A stretch of DNA of 64,000 nt, from NCBI GenBank assembly GCA_007859835.1, contig SJPJ01000001.1, positions 2,352,308 to 2,416,307 on the forward strand, in the 5' to 3' direction. Of the stretch, positions 43,800 to 54,460 are shown piece by piece (positions within the stretch are counted from its first letter, which is position 1; the number at the start of each line of letters is the position of its first letter). Origin of the DNA: Novipirellula herctigrandis (lineage in GTDB: Bacteria > Planctomycetota > Planctomycetia > Pirellulales > Pirellulaceae). The notes below the pieces were generated by a model. That model did not search any database and was not told the DNA's origin. It saw nothing but the letters and a program-made list of their open reading frames with translations. The position numbers and the translations under genes were made by a program.

Positions 43800-46700
43800 T
43801 TACCCCGTCACCGGCCATAGATAAACCAGCCCGACCGGTTCGATTCGCTTCGCTTGGACTTCGTAGATACTTGCGATGCGATCTGGCTCGGTTTTGAGTT
43901 CTTCGCGAAGTTCGTCGAGACGCTTTGCCCAATAACGCTTATTGGCGTCGAGTTGCAGCAGTTCGTCGTCGACGTCCCCGAAATCAAACCGCATTTGATT
44001 GGGGTCGAGTTTGGAAATTCGTTTGATGGTGTCGGAAATGTGTTTGCGCTGCGTTTCCAAAATCTCACGCATCGCCTTGGCCTCTACGACTCCACGGGCG
44101 GCGAGTTTCTTTTCCGCATCGGCCGCGTATTCTTCGCCGCGGGTATCCAGGTGTGGCAGCAGTTCGCCGATGTCAGCGGCGGCAGATTGCTGGAGTTGTT
44201 GGATGACTTCGGGGGTCAGCTTGATGCCACCGCCCTCAAGCAGCGCGTCGCCCAACAAACCCATCGTCTTTGCTTCGGCGTCTTTGGCATAAGGCGACAA
44301 TGGGCCTTTGCGGATACTGGGGTCAGCCCAACGTGCAGTGACGGGAATGAGCTCTTCGTGCAATCGAGCGGCACCCTCGCCGTACAAAGCCAGGCGTCCG
44401 AGAAGCACGACGCGCGGAATCGAGTCGGTCGCTTGGGCAAAGCAAGCCCGCGATAGGTCGTGATGAACAAATCCTTGAGCCGTGAACCGTCCGAGCAAAC
44501 GTTGGACGACGCGCTGTTCGAGGTGCAAGTGAACGAAGTCGTCACCGACAACGCCAGGGTCTTCAAAAACGACGGGCCTAATGGGCGACGATCGTCGCCA
44601 CTCCCATAGTTTCTGGTCTCGTTTTCGCGGAATCCGCAACGTGTCCATCGTTTCGGCCCATGTGGGATCAGCACCGGATCGCTGATCGATGGCGGGGAAG
44701 GTAAAACACGTGGCCCCGTCTTCGTCTTTGGTTTCGTCGAGCGTCTCGGTGCCAAGCAGAGCCAGCGAGCAAGAGATTGCGGACTGAAAATGTTCATCGC
44801 TAAGCCCAATGCTCTTGCGAGACTTTTCAAGTAGCGTTCGAAGACGGTCGATTTGTTCGCGAAGCTCAGTTTGACGCATCCGAGTCGCTTCAAGTTCGTC
44901 TTCAATCGCGGTCCTTTGATTCTCTTCGATGTCGGCCGCGTCGATCTCGGCTTCCATGTCGTCGATCGAACCGTGACGAATACCGAGGCTCATCGATTTG
45001 GTGAGTTTGGCGTCGATGACTTGCGACAGACTGCCGAGTTCTTTTCGGATCGTTTCAGTCTTCCGGACCAGCACTTGCAGAATGCGGTCTTCAGGTCGTT
45101 GCTTGTAAACGAAGTAATGGCAGAAGACTTCCTCCTTGGCCTGCAGCTTGCGGTCGATCCGTCCGTTACGTTGCTCCATCCGACTAGGGTTCCAAGGCAC
45201 GTCGAAGTGAAACAGATTGCTGCAGTGTGCTTGCAGGTTCAGGCCTTCACGTGCCGCGTCGGTCGCGATCAAAATCCGAACCGGATGCTTCTTGGGGTCG
45301 GTGTTAAATGCCTGTTTGATCTCTTCGCGTTTGGGCGGTGGCGTGGGTCCGTGAAAAATGTTGATACGAGAGTCAGCTCGATCGCTGCCCGCGATGGCTG
45401 CTTCTAGGCGACCGACCAGATAGCGTTTGGTGTCGTCGTACTCGGTGAAGATCAATACGCGAGTGTCGTTCCACTGTGCATCATTCTTTCCAAGGTCAGG
45501 ACACATGTTGTCGCGAATCCACTGAATCAGTTTCTCCGTTCGCGTATCCGTCTTGCCGCGCGATTGCTCGGCAATGTTGGTCATCTCTTCGAGCAGTAGT
45601 TGCTCGCGAGAAAAGAGTCCTTTGGAGCCCGCATCGATGGTCGGCCCCAGGGTGCTCGCTGACACCGCTTCCACCTGTGAAGCGACTTCGTTGTCCATTT
45701 CTTCTTCGGAAAGCGATGCGCGATCGTCATCGCTGCCGACGCTGCCGGCCAGGAGGTCGGCGTGACGCGGTGCTTCCGCCTCGGCAATCGCTTCGGCCTG
45801 CATCTTTTCCCATTGACGCTTGACGGTTTTACGGTGGACTTTCAACGTTTTAGCGAAAGCTTCGATGGATGAAAGCAATCGTTGCTGTAGTCCGGTGATG
45901 AGCAAACCCGAGGCGGCCTGTTTCCGCTTGGTTTCGTTGCTTAGACGCTCTTCCCTTGTTTGTCGGTACTCATTCAGCAAACGAGAAAGCTTCAGTTCCG
46001 GTGCGTCTTCCGGCAGCCCGTCGATCGTCACCTGAACGACGCGGCGTTTTGGGAAGCCTCCCTGAATCTCGCGAATGTCTTCTTTGATTCGGCGAACGAT
46101 CGTTTCGTCGCGATGCTTGGCCGCTACGGGGACGCCACGACAGAAGCGTTGGGGATCAAGGATTTCGAGCAACGCGGAGAAGCTATTGGAGTGGCCGTTA
46201 TGTGGCGTCGCCGATAAGAACAGCCGATGCTCAAACCTCGGAGCCAAGTCACGTACCGACCGCGTGATTTGAGAGTCGATCGCGTACTTCTGACCGCTAG
46301 AAGGTGCGGCGTGGTGTGCTTCGTCAAGAATGAATAACGATCCGCTACGGAACGTGCCAAGGTGGTCCCGCAGTGGGCCAGCATAAGCTTCGTCGATCAA
46401 CAACCGATGGGAGATCAAAAATCGCGTGTGCGTGCTCCAAGGATTGACGCTGAATCCGCGTTCACGCCGAACTCGCTTCATGTAATCCTTATCGAGGATC
46501 TCAAACGTCAAGCCGAATCGAGCTTCTAGTTCTTCTTTCCATTGCAAAAGCATCGACGGCGGGCAGGAAACGAATATCTCGCGGACCTTTTTGCGAAGCA
46601 GAAGCTCCCGAGCGATCAAACCGGCTTCGATCGTCTTGCCCAGGCCCACGTCATCTGCAATGAATAGATTGACTCGAGGAAGCAACAACGCTTTGCGAAG

Positions 46701-47075
46701 TGGCTCCAATTGATAGGCGTCCAAACGGATGCCGGCACGAAACGGCGACTGAAATAGTTTCGGGTCGGTCGACGTGACGCAGTTCCATTTGAGTGTGTTT
46801 AAATACGCGGCGAACACTTTCGACTCATCAAAGCCCTTCGCGGCGATCGTTTCCCACGCTTCACTGGTCAAGACATGGGGATCCAGTTCCTTTTCCCAAA
46901 GCACCTCCAGTGGAGCGCCTTGGTTGTCGTCATCAACACAGGACAACTTTACTAGCGTGCTGTCCGCGACTCGCTTGGGTTTGACGATCTGCTCGACCAG
47001 GTAGGTTCGTTGCCGAATCCGAGCGATCTGTCCGGGCTGAAGTGTTTCGATGGTGGTCGTCATGCTTCGTTGCAA
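43800..47075 (-). CDS. drmD: DISARM SNF2-like helicase DrmD
   Basis: 1091 residues. SF2/SNF2 motifs: Walker A DDVGLGKTIEAGLIARELLL (near 140), DEAH box FILDEAHHAAPSSG (near 249), helicase C-terminal TEYDDTKRYLVGRLE, TDAAREGLNLQ and QRNGRIDRKLQ. This is the distinguishing helicase of class 1 DISARM. Start may be ATG 47075 or ATG 47063 (MTTTIETLQPGQIARIRQRT). Upstream, a small HTH gene lies 17 bases away. Confidence 0.93.
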   Translation of the reverse strand: MQRSMTTTIETLQPGQIARIRQRTYLVEQIVKPKRVADSTLVKLSCVDDDNQGAPLEVLWEKELDPHVLTSEAWETIAAKGFDESKVFAAYLNTLKWNCVTSTDPKLFQSPFRAGIRLDAYQLEPLRKALLLPRVNLFIADDVGLGKTIEAGLIARELLLRKKVREIFVSCPPSMLLQWKEELEARFGLTFEILDKDYMKRVRRERGFSVNPWSTHTRFLISHRLLIDEAYAGPLRDHLGTFRSGSLFILDEAHHAAPSSGQKYAIDSQITRSVRDLAPRFEHRLFLSATPHNGHSNSFSALLEILDPQRFCRGVPVAAKHRDETIVRRIKEDIREIQGGFPKRRVVQVTIDGLPEDAPELKLSRLLNEYRQTREERLSNETKRKQAASGLLITGLQQRLLSSIEAFAKTLKVHRKTVKRQWEKMQAEAIAEAEAPRHADLLAGSVGSDDDRASLSEEEMDNEVASQVEAVSASTLGPTIDAGSKGLFSREQLLLEEMTNIAEQSRGKTDTRTEKLIQWIRDNMCPDLGKNDAQWNDTRVLIFTEYDDTKRYLVGRLEAAIAGSDRADSRINIFHGPTPPPKREEIKQAFNTDPKKHPVRILIATDAAREGLNLQAHCSNLFHFDVPWNPSRMEQRNGRIDRKLQAKEEVFCHYFVYKQRPEDRILQVLVRKTETIRKELGSLSQVIDAKLTKSMSLGIRHGSIDDMEAEIDAADIEENQRTAIEDELEATRMRQTELREQIDRLRTLLEKSRKSIGLSDEHFQSAISCSLALLGTETLDETKDEDGATCFTFPAIDQRSGADPTWAETMDTLRIPRKRDQKLWEWRRSSPIRPVVFEDPGVVGDDFVHLHLEQRVVQRLLGRFTAQGFVHHDLSRACFAQATDSIPRVVLLGRLALYGEGAARLHEELIPVTARWADPSIRKGPLSPYAKDAEAKTMGLLGDALLEGGGIKLTPEVIQQLQQSAAADIGELLPHLDTRGEEYAADAEKKLAARGVVEAKAMREILETQRKHISDTIKRISKLDPNQMRFDFGDVDDELLQLDANKRYWAKRLDELREELKTEPDRIASIYEVQAKRIEPVGLVYLWPVTG

Positions 47076-47092
47076 TCCGGTTTGTGGTCGTC

Positions 47093-47302
47093 CTATTTCG
47101 ATCGTTTGGGCTTTGATGCGGAGCGTTCAATGCTCTTGAGAAACTTGTCTAAGTCACTCCGTTTGAACAATCGGTAGCCGTTGGCCGGATTCCGATGCAC
47201 AGGGATTTTTCCATCCTTGGCCCAAGTCCGAATGGTGTTCTGAGAAACGCCAAGTATTTCCGCTGCCTCGGACGTCAACGCATAGTCGGATAGTTTGGTC
47301 AT
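47093..47302 (-). CDS. MerR/excisionase-like small HTH protein
   Basis: 69 residues: DYALTSEAAEILGVSQNTIRTWAKDGKIPVHRNPANGYRLFKRSDLDKFL is a winged MerR/excisionase-type helix-turn-helix with a basic tail (ASKPKRSK). It is the first gene of the DISARM operon, seventeen bases before drmD, and divergent from the McrB gene with 251 bases in between. Such proteins bind inverted sites; it probably regulates both operons, which is an inference from location. Confidence 0.8.
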   Translation of the reverse strand: MTKLSDYALTSEAAEILGVSQNTIRTWAKDGKIPVHRNPANGYRLFKRSDLDKFLKSIERSASKPKRSK

Positions 47303-47553
47303 TGTCGAATTCCAGTCATCGAAACTTCGTGTGCTGGTTTCGCCCCATCTTGTTGAATTCGTTTAGGGTACCAAACCCTGCAGCTCACGGATAGTCTGCG
47401 CGATCTACTGCTGTTAGAATTTGTAAAACCAGTGTGAAGGCGACGTGATGCGTGACTTCATCTTTCGTAGAGGATTTGTCGTGGAGTGAAGTGGTGCGAG
47501 AGAACAAATCAACCAACTTGGATTGAGTAAAAAGCAACAGAGAACGCAGACGC

Positions 47554-50500
47554 ATGAATTCGGAATCAAGTAATGGCGGCGAGTCGACTCTATGGCCCGA
47601 ATTCTGGGACTCTTGCGCGCGTTTACTGACGATTTATCCGGACCGTCCTGCGACGGTGGACCGAGATGCAGAGGTGAAGCAACTGGAGCGACAACTCAAG
47701 TCGGTTGCCGAAGAAATGCTGCCGGCGCTCTGCGAGGGCGATCACTGGGTTGGCGATGCGTCGGTCGGAAAGGGCAACTGGGCTGCAGTTCCCTGGGTGG
47801 CGTTCTTTGATAGCCGCGAGACGACCAGCGCACAAAAAGGCGTTTACCCCGTGATCCATCTTTCGCCGGAAGCTCCCGTTGGGATTCGCATTGGACTTGG
47901 GATTGCTGCGAAGGCTTATCGAGGTCGAGAGGACGAAAAGGCGGCAGCGGTTTGGGACGAACTTGGCAGCGATCGCCGACAGGAACTGATTGATGTCGGG
48001 TTCGTGGATGTGGTCAGCGGTTCGTCACAGCGAACACCAATCGGTTCGGGCGGTTTGGCACGGCGTTACGACAAAGGCATGGTGTTCGAGAGGTTCGTCA
48101 ATCTCGAAGAGTTGAAACGATCGCCCGCGGAGTTGACCAAGGCTCTGAAAGTACTGCTGACCAGCTATCGGCATTGGGTTGATATCGAATCGTCAGAGCC
48201 TACCGACGACGTCGGCATTGACTTTCTGACCCTGATGCGAGAGTACGCTGACGAACGAGTCGTATTTCTAAGTCCGAAGCGTGACCGACGATTCATCATC
48301 ACTGACGTTGATGACCGCGGCTGTACGGTTCAGCGTCTGGATTCGGAGAGTCCGGCTCGCGTGACTCTGTCGGCCTATCAGTCGAAATTGGCTTGGCTGA
48401 AGGAGCAAGGCGGACAGGCTCCAAGGAAAGAGATTGATAACACGACTGCAGTACAGATTTGCTACTTGCTGATGCCCGAGTTAGGGCTGAAGGCAGATCG
48501 GCGAACAGCACTCATCTTTGAGAACGATCAACAGCGTGCTGACAACTTGATCTCGCTGATTCAATCCATGCACGCGGTGACGCTTTACAAACCCGTGATC
48601 CTGACACTGGTGATTGAAGCGATTCGTGATGGGGAGCTGGATGATAATCGCATTTCGTTTGACTGGTTGCTGCCCCGATTTGTGTCGCGAATGCGAGAAC
48701 ATGGCAAGGAAATCGGCGAGCAGCAATTAGCGGAGGGATTCGGTCGTTTGGCGAGCGATTTATTTTGGATGCATGCTCATCACGACCCGAGCGAATTGCT
48801 TGACGTGTCCGCGCCCACGCCAGCGAAAATCAGAGAACGAGTCTCACACGCGAGGTTACAGGAAGCGTATTGGGAAATGCTGCAGGACGTAGATTGCCAG
48901 TCGAGGGTTTTGGATGCAATTGAATCTAAATGGTGGCCGGCCGAGCCGGTGGAGATTGATATGCCGAAGTATTGGATATTAGCGCCAGGCCAGAAGGCTA
49001 CTCTTTGGGAAGACTGGCAAGAACGAGGCGTCGGTACAATCGGATGGCGTGACACGGGTGACCTGTCGGAGTATTCGTCGCAGGCTGAGCTGGAAGAGTA
49101 CGCCGAGAGCAAAGCGGCGGCGAGGATGCTATGGCTGTTCTACAAGACGATGAAAACTGGCGACGTCGTTTTTGCGAAAGTCGGCCGCAGCGCGATCTGT
49201 GGTTGGGGGATCGTCACGGGAGAATATGAATACGACGAAGATCAAGAACCGCATCCGTCATCGCGTACGATTGATTGGAAGGGTGTTGACGAGCATCCAA
49301 TGCCGTCAACGATGTTGCTGCCGATGCAAACCCTGACTCCAATGGATACGAACATCCCGTTCCTTTGTGAGATGAAGGGTGCGTACGACGGCATCCCTGG
49401 TTTAGATGCGATCGACTGCGACGAGGAAGATGATGATGACGACGAAATTGAGCTGATCGCCGAAACCAATTTGGCAGAGGCAACCGAAAACCTGATCGAC
49501 GCGATCGAAGCTGAAGGGTTCATTTTTCATCCGTGGCAGATTGCAACGTATATCACTGCGCTGCGCACCAAGCCCTTTGTCATCCTGGCTGGTGTGTCGG
49601 GGACAGGAAAATCAAAGTTACCAGCGTTAGTTGCTGATTTGACCACAGGAAAGATGGATCGAGTCTCTGTGCGGCCCGATTGGACGGACAGTTCCGACGT
49701 TCTCGGCTACGTTGACCTGCAGGATCGTTTCCGTCCCGGTGTCGTGTTGAAGGCCGCGCGGATAGCATCGACCGATCTTGAGCGATATCACGTTTGCTTG
49801 CTGGACGAAATGAACTTGGCCCGTGTGGAGCATTACTTCGCCGAAGTGCTGAGTTCAGTTGAAGATCGTCGAAAAGCGACGACTGGCGGATTTCAGACGA
49901 CGAAGTTAGTCGCTCAAACGCTGCCCGCAGAGTACAGGGAATGGCAAGAGCAAATAATGCCAGCGAACTTTGGGATCGTTGGTACTGTGAACATGGACGA
50001 GAGCTCTCACGGGTTCAGCCGGAAAGTACTTGACCGCGCTTTCACATTGGAACTGTCTGAAGTCGATCTCGACTTGGATCAGTCAACCTCATCGGTTGGA
50101 TCAATGGATCCCGTCTATTGGCCGGCTGCGTTCTGGCACTGCAACGCAACACGACTGTCCGAGTGTGACCAAGACTCGCCAGCGTTCCGCGCACCAGCCG
50201 AACGAGCCACTGAAGTTCTTCAACAGGCGAACAAATGCTTGGTGCATAGTCAGTTGCAAGTGGGATACCGGACCCGTGACGAGGTCATCCTCTTTCTGCT
50301 GAATTCAGAAAAGGTGAAAGATTCATTTCGCACACGCGACGGTAAGCAGGTCGATCCGCTCGACCTTGCCCTCATGATGAAGGTGTTGCCGCGGCTAGTT
50401 GGCGGCAGCAATGCGATTCACCGAACAATGATCGGGCTGTTGGGGCTGGCACATGGGCAGTCCATGAACGAATCGGATGATGCTGAAACCGCGGTTAAGA

Positions 50501-50619
50501 GCTGGGCCGACGCAGACCGACCGGACGCAATCGAGGGTGTCGCCTTTCCACGAACAGCTTCGCGGCTTTGCCTGATGTGGGAGCGATTGAAGTCCGAAGG
50601 CTACACCTCGTTCTGGTTG
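47554..50619 (+). CDS. EVE-domain McrB-type AAA+ protein
   Basis: 1022 residues. Order: MrcB N-terminal domain (GKGNWAAVPWVAFFDSRETT near residue 75, IHLSPEAPVGIRIGLG), middle helical part, EVE domain (KYWILAPGQKATLWEDWQER at about 470 to AICGWGIVTGEYEY), an acidic linker (DCDEEDDDDDEIELI), then the AAA+ GTPase: Walker A ILAGVSGTGKSKLP (near 680), Walker B CLLDEMNLARVEHYF (near 748) and GTVNMDESSHGFSRKVLDRAF (near 809), the McrB sensor-type signature. EVE domains read modified cytosine, so the system likely restricts phage DNA with modified bases. Confidence 0.93.
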
Positions 50620-50624
50620 TAGCC

Positions 50625-53096
50625 ATGAAGCACTTGTTCCGCATCGCAACGAATCGTTTCACTCTCGACTGGCATCGTGTCCGCGAGAACGAACACGCTG
50701 TGCTGGCACAGTCGATGCCGGTCATGGGACGGTTACGGTTGGTGCCGCACGACGACGGTCTTCAGTGGCGTGACCTGATGATGCGAAACGGTGTACCGGA
50801 TGCACTCGCATCGGATGCCAGCGATCCGAATGGACCGCCACTTTATGAACAGACCGAATACCAGCTTTACCTTCGCGGCGCGAATGACGGTGACACGGTC
50901 GAGATACGGCATCGCGATCCCGTTATCACTCGGGCGTTGAACTCGCAAGAGAACGGACGCGTGGTTCACGGAAGCGTGAACTTCCGTGGGCAGATAGGGC
51001 GCAGCCTGTTCTCGATCTACGTCAACGGAAATCGAACACTCGACTTTGAGGTCGAAGTCTTTCCAACGAAGATCGACTACGAATCGGACTACCAGGAAAT
51101 CGTCGCCGATGTACAGTCGATTCTGACAAACCTCGCTTACGAATACCTGCGGTCGACTCACCAGATGGGCAAACGATCGCGTGATCGCCCGCCATCGCAG
51201 CTTGAGTGGCTGATCTTGATCGAACATATATTCGACGATCTCGACGAGGCAATGAACCACATTGCCCAGCGACCGACCCGAGGTCTGGTTCGACGCGAGC
51301 GAACGACGCAGCTGGAACGGATCCGCAGAGTGGATTCACGTGTGAGGTCCCAGGTTCGACGCGGTCGGGGAAAGGGGGCGTTGGTTCGACTTGATGGGTT
51401 CTCGTTGCGCGAGCAGATCACCGAGCGGCCCGCGGAGTTGACGCTGGACACGATGGAACACCGTTGGCTCCGGAATCAACTTGTCGACATTCAGCGAACT
51501 CTCGGGCAGATCGCGAACATCTACGACTGCGAAGCCGAATTGTCCTCGCGCCGCAAGCGAACGTCCGAAGGTATCACCCGTTTGAAGAGTCGAGTTTCGC
51601 GGCTATTGAACTTGGAACCGATCAAAGAAGCGGAAGGCGATCCGCCGATGGGGTTTGCTTCACTGCAACTAGTGTCGGCACCGGGTTACCGAGAGGCCTA
51701 TCGGCTGCTGATGTTTCTGAAGATGGGTTTGCGGCTCGAAGGTGATTTGATTCAGTTGGCTGTCAAGGATCTGGAGGTGCTGTACGAGTACTGGACTTAC
51801 TTGACTGTCGTTCGCATCATCCAAGACGAACATGGTCCTCCGCAGAATCTCGAATCGCTGTTCCGCGTTCGCTCGTCGGGCCTGTCGGTTCAGTTGAAGC
51901 AGGGCGAGACGCAGCAGGTCGCGTTCGCGGCTGGTAAGCATCGAAAAATTCGAGTCAAGTACAACCCGCAGTTTGCCAACCAAGACACCACACTGATCCC
52001 GCAGAAGCCTGATATCTTGATTCGCTTTGAAGAGGACGGTTGGCCCATTATCCAATTGGTGGCGGATGCCAAATACCGAATCGACGCGACCGATAAGTAC
52101 CGTCAGCAATTCAAGTCGTTTGGCCCACCCGCGGATGCGATCAATGTCTTGCACCGGTACCGCGATGCAATCTTGGAGATCGACCAGACGGAATCAGATG
52201 CACTCGGGTTGAAGCGATCTGTCGTTCAAGCAGCGGCTTTGTTTCCGATGAACCTCTCGCCCGACTCCGACTTTCGTGATAGCCGCTTGTGGCAATCGCT
52301 GGAGCGACTTGGTGTGGGGGCGATCCCGGTGCTGCCCAGCAACACTGCGTTCTTGAAAGAATGGTTGCTTTCGGCCGTTCGCCAAGGCGGTTGGTCGATG
52401 GCGGACCGTGCGATTGCGAACTCCGCGGATGAGCGATCAAGGGACTGGCGAATCGCGGCAAGCGAAGCGGTTTTGATCGGAACGCTGCGTTCGCCTGGCA
52501 CGCAGGAGCATCTCGATTGGATAATGTCGGAGCGAGTGTATTACCAGCCCTACGCCAAAACCCAGCCGCGCCAACATCACGTCAACCAAGTGGCGATCTA
52601 CACGCCGGCCAGCTTAGGCAACCCGGGCATCCGACATGTGGCCGATGTTCGATCGTTCGAGTTCGTGGATCGCACCGAGATTGCGACCCCATGGCAACCA
52701 CGACGCAACGAACCCATGGTGCTGTATCGGTTGAGTCCCATCCGTCCAATGAATCGTGAGATTAAGTTCACCTCTCAGGACTACATGCCACCTCAGGGAC
52801 GCTGGACCACGCGTTTGGGACTGGAACGAGCAAGGTCCGTTTCTGAAGTCGCGTTGGAGACCGAGCCGGAATGGCGATTGTTGGAATGGCTGCATGCGAC
52901 CAAGAAAACGTTTTCGATTCGTCTCGCTTCGGCAAGAAGCCAAGATGCTCAAAACCCAAGGGGCCGAGCTTGGTTTCACTTTGAATCTGGCGACCGAGTT
53001 CGCTTTGACGGCAAGAATGGTTTCCTCTGGCGTCCCGTCGAAGGAACTGAGCGTTATTTCTCGCTGAGAGATTTCATCCAGCATCAGGAAGCGTAA
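50625..53096 (+). CDS. McrC-like PD-(D/E)XK nuclease (DUF2357)
   Basis: 823 residues from ATG 50625 (MKHLFRIATNRFTLDWHRVRE), two bases after the McrB stop. The DUF2357 N-terminal half recognises the McrB ring; the nuclease core is QKPDILIRFEEDGWPIIQLV then ADAKYRIDATDKYRQQFKSF, a PD-(D/E)XK active site (residues about 460-482). It is the effector that cuts DNA after the McrB GTPase translocates. McrBC systems of this domain set are known; ends at 53096 immediately before the fused remnant. Confidence 0.92.
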   Translation: MKHLFRIATNRFTLDWHRVRENEHAVLAQSMPVMGRLRLVPHDDGLQWRDLMMRNGVPDALASDASDPNGPPLYEQTEYQLYLRGANDGDTVEIRHRDPVITRALNSQENGRVVHGSVNFRGQIGRSLFSIYVNGNRTLDFEVEVFPTKIDYESDYQEIVADVQSILTNLAYEYLRSTHQMGKRSRDRPPSQLEWLILIEHIFDDLDEAMNHIAQRPTRGLVRRERTTQLERIRRVDSRVRSQVRRGRGKGALVRLDGFSLREQITERPAELTLDTMEHRWLRNQLVDIQRTLGQIANIYDCEAELSSRRKRTSEGITRLKSRVSRLLNLEPIKEAEGDPPMGFASLQLVSAPGYREAYRLLMFLKMGLRLEGDLIQLAVKDLEVLYEYWTYLTVVRIIQDEHGPPQNLESLFRVRSSGLSVQLKQGETQQVAFAAGKHRKIRVKYNPQFANQDTTLIPQKPDILIRFEEDGWPIIQLVADAKYRIDATDKYRQQFKSFGPPADAINVLHRYRDAILEIDQTESDALGLKRSVVQAAALFPMNLSPDSDFRDSRLWQSLERLGVGAIPVLPSNTAFLKEWLLSAVRQGGWSMADRAIANSADERSRDWRIAASEAVLIGTLRSPGTQEHLDWIMSERVYYQPYAKTQPRQHHVNQVAIYTPASLGNPGIRHVADVRSFEFVDRTEIATPWQPRRNEPMVLYRLSPIRPMNREIKFTSQDYMPPQGRWTTRLGLERARSVSEVALETEPEWRLLEWLHATKKTFSIRLASARSQDAQNPRGRAWFHFESGDRVRFDGKNGFLWRPVEGTERYFSLRDFIQHQEA

Positions 53097-53539
53097 ATGT
53101 CAGCCGACAAGTCCCGTGTGAATCGCATCCTCGTGGTCGTACCATGCGGAAAAGGAATGGGCTGAAGTTGTTCGGTTCGCCATACACGCCTCGTTTTCAC
53201 GATTGGGCGTACATGAAGAAGCGTGGGCAACTTGATCTCGTTTGGCAATCAGTTCCCGATGATGTGGACATTTTCATTACGCATGGTCCGCCAAAGGGTG
53301 TTTTGGATATCACGCACGACATCGAGTCAAAGGAACTCGTTCAGGTCGGCTGTGCTGCTCTGCGACGACACGTCGAAGAACGGATCAAGCCGAAGATACA
53401 CGCCTTCGGTCATTTGCACGACGAAAAAGGTATCAGCAACTACGGGATGTTCACTCGCGGTGCAACGCAGTACATCAATTGTTCATGCTGCAATCTCGCA
53501 GCGAAGTTGAAGAACAATGGGTTTGTGATCGAATTGTAA
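53097..53539 (+). pseudogene. Join of a small gene start with a metallophosphoesterase tail
   Basis: The stop of the McrC gene is followed directly by an ORF of 22 residues (53097-53165; MSADKSRVNRILVVVPCGKG), which looks like the start of a DUF6884-type defence protein, cut off within its first residues. Another frame starting at 53144 encodes LFGSPYTPRFHDWAYMKKRG, FITHGPPKGVLD, KIHAFGHLHDEKG and YINCSCCNLAAKLKNNGF, the C-terminal half of a calcineurin-like phosphoesterase. The N-terminal half with its first metal ligands is missing. Two genes were probably joined by a deletion. Confidence 0.7.
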
Positions 53540-53553
53540 CCGAAAATGCAAAG

Positions 53554-53587
53554 AACGCCCGCGGGGGATTGCTCCTCTGCGGGCGTT
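53554..53587. terminator. Terminator hairpin, copy 1
   Basis: AACGCCCGC ... GCGGGCGTT, 34 nucleotides overall, with a short loop and T-runs on both sides (AAAA upstream, TTTC/TTTT downstream), so it can work in both directions. The same hairpin recurs at 54756-54789 and 55626-55659. It lies between the phosphoesterase fragment and a TROVE tail. Confidence 0.8.
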
Positions 53588-53611
53588 TCGGTTTTCAGTT
53601 CGTCTTTCGAC

Positions 53612-53830
53612 TTACAGTTCCACGAATTCGACTTCGCGGACGAAGCGGGATGCGTCGTTTTCTAGGAACGATTGGCAGACGTTGAACACGGCGTCACTGA
53701 AGCCGCCGATGTTTAGAATGTCACTTCGCTCTGGTGCCTGGCTTGTTCCGTAAAACTGATGGTCGATGCAAACCAGCTTCGGATCGGCGATGCCGTATCG
53801 ACCTAGCGTTTTTTGAACTTCTGGGCAGTG
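53612..53830 (-). pseudogene. TROVE/Ro60 3' tail, copy 1
   Basis: Minus-strand reading gives [15 protein letters not shown], then [20 protein letters not shown] and [12 protein letters not shown] with stop at 53612-53614. This is the C-terminal part of a Ro60-like RNA-binding protein (TROVE/vWA family). About 65 residues of the family's roughly 520 are present and there is no start. A point lesion around IQP (HQF here) differs from copy 3. It follows terminator copy 1. Confidence 0.7.
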
Positions 53831-53851
53831 AAGCGATATTGCGTTTCGAAA

Positions 53852-54460
53852 TTATTGATTATTGTTTTGATCTCCTTGTTGCTTCCATAGCGACAACCCG
53901 TCGTATTGGGGGAGCACACCGCTGGGGAAGGTTTTGCACGCGAGTATCAGGTGTTTGCCGAAGCGGGCAGCCGGTGGCCATCCGTTGTGCCATGCTCCTG
54001 GCGGCATCACTTTCACTCCACCGCGTGAGACGAACTCTTTGCTCACAAAGAAAATGAAGTCTTGCAGTTCGCTCATCGGGCCGTAACTGCGATGCTTAAT
54101 CACGTCAACGTGAATGACCTTGGATTGATTGATCACCAATGTTGTGTGCAAATGTTGCGGTTGCTGGATACGCCCAACGTAAGATGGGTTGAGCACATTT
54201 GCGTCATCATAGGCAGGCGACCAGACGTGGTTGGGGATCGGAATTCGTTGCCATGTGATGTCGCCAACTGTCAATAGAGGCAACTCATTTTGTTCGATCT
54301 TTCGCAGCTCATCGATGCCTGGATGCGGTCCATCGCCCCAGGCGGTTTGGCTGCGATCTGGATCTGGGGAGTCATCTTTACGGCGATGGCTTTCGGCTGC
54401 AATGTCAAATGCTTTTCTAAGATCACCGAGTGGACAGTGGGCAGTCGGTCGTTGAGTCAT
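53852..54460 (-). CDS. Hypothetical 202-residue protein
   Basis: From ATG 54460 (MTQRPTAHCPLGDLRKAFDI); a longer frame up to 54598 lacks support. Visible features: PSYVGRIQQPQHLHTTLVINQSKVIHVDVIKHRSYGP, and the end PSGVLPQYDGLSLWKQQGDQN. I do not recognise any domain; the acidic and aromatic pattern recalls an enzyme-like small globular fold. It lies between TROVE tail copies 1 and 2, in the same orientation. Confidence 0.5.
   Translation of the reverse strand: MTQRPTAHCPLGDLRKAFDIAAESHRRKDDSPDPDRSQTAWGDGPHPGIDELRKIEQNELPLLTVGDITWQRIPIPNHVWSPAYDDANVLNPSYVGRIQQPQHLHTTLVINQSKVIHVDVIKHRSYGPMSELQDFIFFVSKEFVSRGGVKVMPPGAWHNGWPPAARFGKHLILACKTFPSGVLPQYDGLSLWKQQGDQNNNQ

Noticed and set aside
47554..53096. 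Part of DISARM (class 1 extra genes)
   Set aside because: The two genes are divergent and have their own complete McrBC logic (GTPase plus nuclease).
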